This document shows, piece by piece, positions 41,066-45,728 of a DNA stretch of 45,728 nucleotides. Below the pieces are notes generated by a model. It had not been told where the DNA came from and ran no database searches. It was given only the letters and a program-made list of their open reading frames with translations. Source of the DNA: Microbacterium sp. B35-30 (GTDB lineage: Bacteria; Actinomycetota; Actinomycetes; Actinomycetales; Microbacteriaceae); assembly GCF_010634855.1 (NCBI RefSeq), contig NZ_MWLQ01000013.1:1-45728 (forward strand). The letters are read 5' to 3'. Within the stretch, counting starts at the first letter, position 1. Each line of letters opens with the position of its first letter. A program made the translations under genes and the position numbers.

Positions 41066-41653
41066 ATGTCCGTACGCACTCCTGACCCCGAACCCGCGGG
41101 CGACGAGCCGTTCGGCCCGCCGGCCGGGAACATCTCCAACCCCGCGTGGTTGAGCGACATCGAGCTCGAGGAGGCGCGCCGGCGACTGCCGATGCTCTAC
41201 GTCGAGGGGGTGCCGGTGCGCACCGACGGGATGGGGCAGGTCACGCAGGTCGGGATCCTGCTGCGCGCGACGCCGGTCGGCGAGATCTCGCGCACCATCG
41301 TCTCGGGCCGGGTCCGCTACGGCGAGACCGTCCGCGACGCCCTCTTCCGCCATCTCGAGAACGACCTCGGTCCGATGGCGTTCCCGATGCTCCCCCCGCA
41401 GCCGACGCCGTTCACGGTGGCCGAGTACTTCCCGCTGCCGGGTATGAGCGCGTACCACGACGACCGCCAGCACGCCGTGTCGCTCGCGTTCGTCGTGCCG
41501 GTCACGGGAACGTGCGAGCCGCGGCAGGACGCGCTCGAGGTCACCTGGCTGACGCCGGAGGAGGCGGCATCCGATGCCCTCTCGGCCGAGATGGAAGGCG
41601 GGCGCGGCACCCTCGTGCGGCTGGCGCTCGCGAGCGTGGGCGCGCTGCGCTGA
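41066..41653 (+). CDS. Nudix-like protein with a degenerate Nudix box
   Basis: A 195-aa protein with a Nudix-type fold region (about 45-190). The Nudix box position reads GRVRYGETVRDALFRHLENDLG. The leading G-x5-E is present, but the catalytic REuxEExGu is replaced by RHLENDLG, so the metal-binding Glu pattern is incomplete. This fits the DUF4916-type actinobacterial Nudix relatives, which may bind rather than hydrolyse nucleotides. ATG 41066 has SD GGAGG 3 nt upstream and TATACA just before that. Confidence 0.82.
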   Translation: MSVRTPDPEPAGDEPFGPPAGNISNPAWLSDIELEEARRRLPMLYVEGVPVRTDGMGQVTQVGILLRATPVGEISRTIVSGRVRYGETVRDALFRHLENDLGPMAFPMLPPQPTPFTVAEYFPLPGMSAYHDDRQHAVSLAFVVPVTGTCEPRQDALEVTWLTPEEAASDALSAEMEGGRGTLVRLALASVGALR

Positions 41654-41704
41654 GCAGTCCTCGCCACCGCGGGAAATTCCTCGCCAGCTGTCCGAGCCGC
41701 CCCA

Positions 41705-41710
41705 TAGGCT
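41705..41710 (+). promoter_or_regulatory. -10 box TAGGCT, leaderless start
   Basis: TAGGCT ends 6 nt before GTG 41717; no SD is visible. The element TAGGCTCGC is shared with the thermonuclease gene promoter (complement of 14913-14921). Confidence 0.45.
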
Positions 41711-41716
41711 CGCAGG

Positions 41717-43630
41717 GTGAGTCTCGAATCCCTGCCCTTCCCGTCCGACGCCGCCGGCTGGGCGGCCTTCGTCGACGAGCGCCCCACCGTTCGGATCGCC
41801 CGCGTGCACGAGATCGACGGTCGGTTGAAGGCCGAGTCCGCGCTCACGACCGCAGATCGCCTGGAGCTCTGGAACGACGCCGATATCGCCCTGAGTGCGG
41901 CCCTCAGCGAGTCGTATGTGCTGAGCGAGGCACACCCTGACCCGGCCGTGCGCGATCGGGCCGAGGAACAGGTGCAGACCGTCGAGTCGCTCTCGGCGGC
42001 CCGGCTGCTCGACCGCGAGCTGTGGAGCGCGTTCGCCGATGCCGAGACGACCGATCTCGAGGACGATCAGGCGCGACTGCTCGCCCACCTGCTGCGGGAC
42101 TTCCGCCGCAGCGGTGTGGAGCTCGACGACGCCGATCGCGAGCGCGCCCGGCAGCTGGCCGACCGCGACACCGAGCTGTCGCTGGCGTTCTCGCGCAACA
42201 TCCGCGACGGACGTCGCGAGATCACCGTGCCCGTCGAGGGCCTGGCGGGCATGCCTCAGGACTTCATCGACACCCACCCCGCCGACGAGCACGGACGCGT
42301 GACGCTCTCGACCGACTACCCCGACCTCATGCCGGTGCGCGACTACGCCCACGACCGCGCGACGCGGGTGGCCCTCGTGAGCGCCTACAACGACCTGGCG
42401 TGGCCCGAGAACGACGCGATCCTGGCCGAACTGCTCGATGTCCGCGCCGAGCGGGCCCGGCTGCTCGGCTATCCCGACTGGGCGGACTACGAGACCGAGA
42501 CCCGCATGATCGGCTCCGGCGCGGCGATCCCCGCGTTCCTGTCGCGGCTCGACGACGCCTCGCAGCCGGCGGCCGAGGCGGAGTACCCACTGCTGCTCGA
42601 GCGGCTGCGCCGCGACGTCCCGGACGCGGACGTCGTCTCGATCGCCGACTTCTGGTACCTGCTGGGGGCGATCAAGCGCGAGCAGTACGACGTCGATGCG
42701 CAGCTGGTCCGCTCCTACTTCCCGTTCGAGCGGGTGGTCGCGGGTGTGCTCGACGTGATCGGGCGCCTGCTCGATGTCGAGTACGTGCCGGTCGACGCGC
42801 CGACGTGGCACGACGACGTCCAGTCGTTCGACGTGATCCGCGGCGGTGAGCGGCTCGGACGCATCCACCTCGACCTGCACCCCCGCGAGGGCAAGTTCAG
42901 TCACGCCGCGTGCTTCCCGCTGGCTCCGGGCGTCACGGGCCGGGTCCTTCCCGAGGCTGCGCTCCTGTGCAATTTCTCCCGCGGGCTTCTCGAGCACGAC
43001 GAGGTGGTGACGTTCTTCCACGAGTTCGGCCACCTGGTGCACGACATCCTCGGCGGGCGCCAGCGCTTCGCGCGCTTCAGCGGAGTGGCGACGGAGTGGG
43101 ACTTCGTCGAGGCGCCGAGCCAGCTGCTCGAGGAATGGGCATGGGATGCCGGAGTCCTCGCCTCGTTCAGCGGCAACGCCGAGGGCCAGCCCATCCCCGC
43201 CGACCTGGTAGCGCGCATGCGCACCGCCGATTCCTTCGGTCGCGCCCTCGAGGTGCGGCGGCAGCTGGGGCACGCGAACGTGTCGTACCACCTGCACGTC
43301 GATCGGCCGGCCGATCTGCAGGCCGAGACCGAGCGGCTCTACGCGGCAGCGAGTCCCGTGCAGCCGCTGCCGGGCCTGCACTCCTACGCGGGCTTCGGTC
43401 ACCTCACCGGCTACGGCGCGTGCTACTACACGTATCAGTGGAGCCTCGTGATCGCGCGCGATCTGCTGAGCGGCTTCGGTGACGGACTGATGGATGCCGC
43501 AGCCGCCGGCCGCTACCGCACCGAGGTGCTCGAACGCGGCGGTTCACGGGACGCGCACGACCTCGTGGAGGGGTTCCTGGGCCGCCCGTCGTCGTTCGAC
43601 GCGTACCGGGAGTGGCTCGCCGGCGCCTGA
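41717..43630 (+). CDS. M3-family zinc metallopeptidase (thimet oligopeptidase-like)
   Basis: A 637-aa cytoplasmic oligopeptidase. The zinc site is HEFGHLVHD (His435, Glu436, His439), with the third ligand in the following helix (EAPSQLLEEWAWD). FSHAACFPLAPG before it and the HSYAGFGHLTGYGACYYTYQWSLVIARDL block near the C-terminus are typical of M3 (Dcp/OpdA/thimet) enzymes that close around short peptides. The length matches the family. It probably recycles peptides from protein turnover. GTG start with a leaderless promoter. Confidence 0.93.
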   Translation: MSLESLPFPSDAAGWAAFVDERPTVRIARVHEIDGRLKAESALTTADRLELWNDADIALSAALSESYVLSEAHPDPAVRDRAEEQVQTVESLSAARLLDRELWSAFADAETTDLEDDQARLLAHLLRDFRRSGVELDDADRERARQLADRDTELSLAFSRNIRDGRREITVPVEGLAGMPQDFIDTHPADEHGRVTLSTDYPDLMPVRDYAHDRATRVALVSAYNDLAWPENDAILAELLDVRAERARLLGYPDWADYETETRMIGSGAAIPAFLSRLDDASQPAAEAEYPLLLERLRRDVPDADVVSIADFWYLLGAIKREQYDVDAQLVRSYFPFERVVAGVLDVIGRLLDVEYVPVDAPTWHDDVQSFDVIRGGERLGRIHLDLHPREGKFSHAACFPLAPGVTGRVLPEAALLCNFSRGLLEHDEVVTFFHEFGHLVHDILGGRQRFARFSGVATEWDFVEAPSQLLEEWAWDAGVLASFSGNAEGQPIPADLVARMRTADSFGRALEVRRQLGHANVSYHLHVDRPADLQAETERLYAAASPVQPLPGLHSYAGFGHLTGYGACYYTYQWSLVIARDLLSGFGDGLMDAAAAGRYRTEVLERGGSRDAHDLVEGFLGRPSSFDAYREWLAGA

Positions 43631-43656
43631 GGTTCTCGGCGGACGGTGGCGCGATG

Positions 43657-43662
43657 TAGGGT
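43657..43662 (+). promoter_or_regulatory. Possible -10 box within a short inverted repeat
   Basis: TAGGGT overlaps GTAGG-gttca-CCTAC (43656-43670), a small palindrome 165 nt upstream of ATG 43835. It could be the promoter and operator of the DivIVA-like gene; the 204-bp gap holds no gene. Confidence 0.3.
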
Positions 43663-43834
43663 TCACCTACCCCCTGCGCAGCCACCTGCGACACAACCCC
43701 CCGGTGTCGTCGAGGACGGTGCGGCCACCGCTGCTCGCGCGCCCGGCGACATGTTCACCGGCGCCGTCGCGCGGCACGCACGCCTCCGCCGAGAGCACTC
43801 GCCGACACAGCAAGCCAGAAGCGGAGACACACCG

Positions 43835-45640
43835 ATGTCCGATCACGCCGTGAGCGCCGGAAATCCGGGCCAGGAAGACCCCACACCCTTCGACAACCTC
43901 ATCGGCGGCGGCTCGTCCACGACGTCCTTCGGGTCGGGGTTCACGACCACGTTCCGCGGCTACGACAAGGAAGAGGTCGACGCCGCGATCGCCGGACTCG
44001 ACGCGAGGGTGCGGGCCGCGCAGGACGAGGTCGCTCAGCTGAAGCAGCACCAGCGCCGTGCCGGTGCCGCCGTCGCGCAGAGCCGCGCCAAGGCCGAGCG
44101 CCTCGAAGCGGAGTTGCAGGCTGCTACCGAGAAGCGTCAGGCCGAGATCGACGCCGCGATCGCCGCACGCCAGGCCGAGATCGATGCCGCGCTGGTGGCC
44201 CGTCAGACCGAGATCGAGCGCCTCGAGGCCGCGCTCGCCGAGGCTGAGGAGAGCCGCCGCACCGAGGTCGCGCGGGTCGCGACCGAGGCATCCGCCGCCC
44301 GCGAGGAAGAGGGCGACGTCGTCGCGCGCCTGCGGGGAGAGCTCGAGCTCGCGAACGCCAAGATCGCCGACGCCGAACAGCGCGTGCAGACTCTGAGCGA
44401 CGAGCTGGTCGGCGCGACCACCGAGTCGCCGAACCGCCAGCAGTTCGAAGAGGTGCTGCGCGTCGCCGAAGACCAGGCGAGCCTGCTCCTCCGCAACGCC
44501 ACGACGCAGGGCGACCGTCTGCTCGAGGCCGCGCGGGAAGAGATCGCGAGCCGCCGGTCGTCGGCGCACGCGGAGGCCGAGGCGATCATCTCGCAGGCGC
44601 AGCACGATGCCCAGCAGGTGCGACTCAAGATCGACACCGAGCTGACCGCGCACGAGGCCCGCGTCGAGCGGGAGGCGGCGCACGCCGCCGAGAAGGTGTC
44701 GCAGGCCGAGCGGGAGGCTGCGGCCATCCGCTCCGAGGCCGAGAAGGGTGCGGCCATGCTGCGCTCCGCTATCGCCCGTGAAACGGCGCGCGACCGGTCC
44801 GAGGCCGAGGAGGCGGTGCGCGAGCTGCGGCTCCGCGCCCTCGAGTTCGAAGCATCCCTCACCCGCCGGCAGGACGATGCGCACCAGGAGTTCCTCGTGC
44901 TGCACAACCAGGCGGTCGCCCACGCCGAGCGCATCACGCAGGACGCCAACGAGCAGGTCGCGGCGTCGCTCGATCATGCGCAGCGCGTGTCGGTGAAGGC
45001 CGAGGACTTCGAGCGCCTGATGCGGGCGCAGTCGCAGCAGATCGAGGCCGACGCGCAGCTGCGCGCGCGCGAGCACCTCGAGCGCGCCCACGTGAAGGCC
45101 GAGCGCGTCATCGACCTCGTGACGTCGCACTCGCAGGCCGTGCTGCGCGACGCCGAGGACCGCACCCGCCAGCTGCGCTGGCAGCAGCATCAGCTCATGA
45201 GCTTCATGGCGGAGGTCAAAGAGCTCATCCGCCCCGAGATGCCGCTCCCGTCCGCCGGCAGCGCGGACGATGAGGCTCCGGTAGCCGACGCCGACACGCA
45301 GGGGACGGATGCCGCACCCGGCGAGCCGGTCGAGGCCGAGTCCGTCGAGGAGGCGTCGGTTGAGGTCGAGCGCGACGATGCTCAGCCCGTCGAGACGGAG
45401 CGTGGCGACGCCGAGGCTGCCGAGGAGTTCTTCGCGGCAGAGGACGCCGCGGGCGACGACGAGGGAGACGCCGACGGCGAGTTGAGCGAGAACGTCCCCG
45501 CCGAGCAGAGCGACGAAGCCTTGCAGCGCGACCACGCCGAGCAGGACGACCACGCCGAGCAGGGCGACCACGCCGAGCAGGACGACCACGCCGAGCAGGG
45601 CGACCACGCCGAGCAGGGCGACGGGTCGCGCGAGCACTGA
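43835..45640 (+). CDS. DivIVA-like coiled-coil protein with an acidic repeat tail
   Basis: A 601-aa cytoplasmic protein. After a Gly/Ser/Thr-rich start, FRGYDKEEVDAAIAGLDARVRAAQDEVAQLK (about 40-70) matches the DivIVA N-terminal motif that places such proteins at curved membrane or growth poles. Residues about 60-480 are continuous Ala/Glu/Arg heptads, a long coiled coil. The tail (about 485-601) is highly acidic and ends in five DHAEQ[D/G] repeats. It resembles actinobacterial polar-growth or scaffold proteins of the Wag31/Scy/FilP kind, but is not the essential short Wag31. The SD GGAG lies about 10 nt before ATG 43835. Confidence 0.85.
   Translation: MSDHAVSAGNPGQEDPTPFDNLIGGGSSTTSFGSGFTTTFRGYDKEEVDAAIAGLDARVRAAQDEVAQLKQHQRRAGAAVAQSRAKAERLEAELQAATEKRQAEIDAAIAARQAEIDAALVARQTEIERLEAALAEAEESRRTEVARVATEASAAREEEGDVVARLRGELELANAKIADAEQRVQTLSDELVGATTESPNRQQFEEVLRVAEDQASLLLRNATTQGDRLLEAAREEIASRRSSAHAEAEAIISQAQHDAQQVRLKIDTELTAHEARVEREAAHAAEKVSQAEREAAAIRSEAEKGAAMLRSAIARETARDRSEAEEAVRELRLRALEFEASLTRRQDDAHQEFLVLHNQAVAHAERITQDANEQVAASLDHAQRVSVKAEDFERLMRAQSQQIEADAQLRAREHLERAHVKAERVIDLVTSHSQAVLRDAEDRTRQLRWQQHQLMSFMAEVKELIRPEMPLPSAGSADDEAPVADADTQGTDAAPGEPVEAESVEEASVEVERDDAQPVETERGDAEAAEEFFAAEDAAGDDEGDADGELSENVPAEQSDEALQRDHAEQDDHAEQGDHAEQDDHAEQGDHAEQGDGSREH
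45530..45619 (+). repeat. 18-bp tandem repeat encoding (DHAEQ[D/G])x5
   Basis: Five in-frame 18-bp units (GACCACGCCGAGCAGG-AC/GC) encode Asp-His-Ala-Glu-Gln-Asp/Gly at the C-terminus of the coiled-coil protein. Units differ only at the last codon. Copy number is likely to vary between strains. Confidence 0.93.
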
Positions 45641-45645
45641 CCCCC

Positions 45646-45728
45646 GGTCGTTGAGCGAAGGGCGCTCTGGCGCCCGAGACGAAACGCCCCGAACCTGGCT
45701 GATGCGCCGGGTGCGGGGCGTTTCGTCT
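45646..45728. repeat. REP-like element forming a long hairpin (probable terminator), runs to the window edge
   Basis: A forward copy starts GGTCGTTGAGCGAAG (45646) and ends GAGACGAAACGCCCC. It contains a small hairpin GGGCGC-tctg-GCGCCC (45660-45675). Its end AGACGAAACGCCCCG (45677-45691) is perfectly complementary to CGGGGCGTTTCGTCT (45714-45728), the start of an inverted copy cut by the window end. It lies 5 bp after the DivIVA-like stop codon and probably terminates that transcript. Confidence 0.85.

Overview
The window is strongly GC-rich DNA from an actinobacterium, most likely a Microbacterium-like member of the Microbacteriaceae. This rests on codon use, many GTG starts, frequent leaderless promoters (a TAnnnT box 6-7 nt before the start codon), Lhr next to a Nei2-type glycosylase, PspC mini-proteins, and a small repeat family with ends GGTCGTTGAGCGAGC / GAGACGAAACGCC. 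No rRNA, tRNA, CRISPR array, phage or IS transposase was seen.

Layout. 1-7.4 kb: mixed chromosomal genes. These are a coiled-coil hypothetical behind a perfect 29-bp hairpin, a small alarmone synthetase, a TetR repressor divergent from an efflux-type membrane protein with two visible operators, a CPA2-type antiporter with a translationally coupled small gene, a TspO-like membrane protein and a class I amidotransferase. 7.5-12.9 kb: a compact four-gene locus with an ECF-type sigma factor, a small two-part protein, a cytoplasmic subtilisin-like protease carrying five NPFKG repeats, and a TPR-CHAT (caspase-fold) protease. It ends in a bidirectional terminator and is the best candidate here for an undescribed regulated proteolysis, stress or defence system. 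13.1-15.4 kb: an HTH-less LysR-type ligand-binding protein, a DUF1304 membrane protein, an anchored thermonuclease-like protein and a hexapeptide beta-helix protein.

15.5-29.3 kb: an amine/polyamine uptake and catabolism region. It holds a class III aminotransferase, an MmsA-type CoA-acylating semialdehyde dehydrogenase, a divergent PucR regulator, a cupin coupled to an FAD amine oxidase (PuuB-like), an isochorismatase-type hydrolase, a YtcJ-like amidohydrolase and a PotABCD importer. Together they could import polyamines, oxidise or transaminate them to semialdehydes, and pass these to CoA esters.

29.5-35.9 kb: nei2 and lhr (DNA repair, 8-bp overlap), with a repeat element read through in frame inside lhr, then a small Pro/Thr-rich membrane protein. 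35.9-37.5 kb: two 60-aa PspC genes bracketing a lipoprotein gene, plus a decayed third pspC fragment. 37.6-45.7 kb: an ABC-F protein, an esterase, a membrane protein, a degenerate Nudix protein, an M3 metallopeptidase and a DivIVA-like coiled-coil protein ending in 18-bp tandem repeats.

All intergenic copies of the main repeat family lie just downstream of a stop codon, which suggests a terminator or 3'-end stabiliser role. Functions are assigned from motifs read by eye; no database search was possible.
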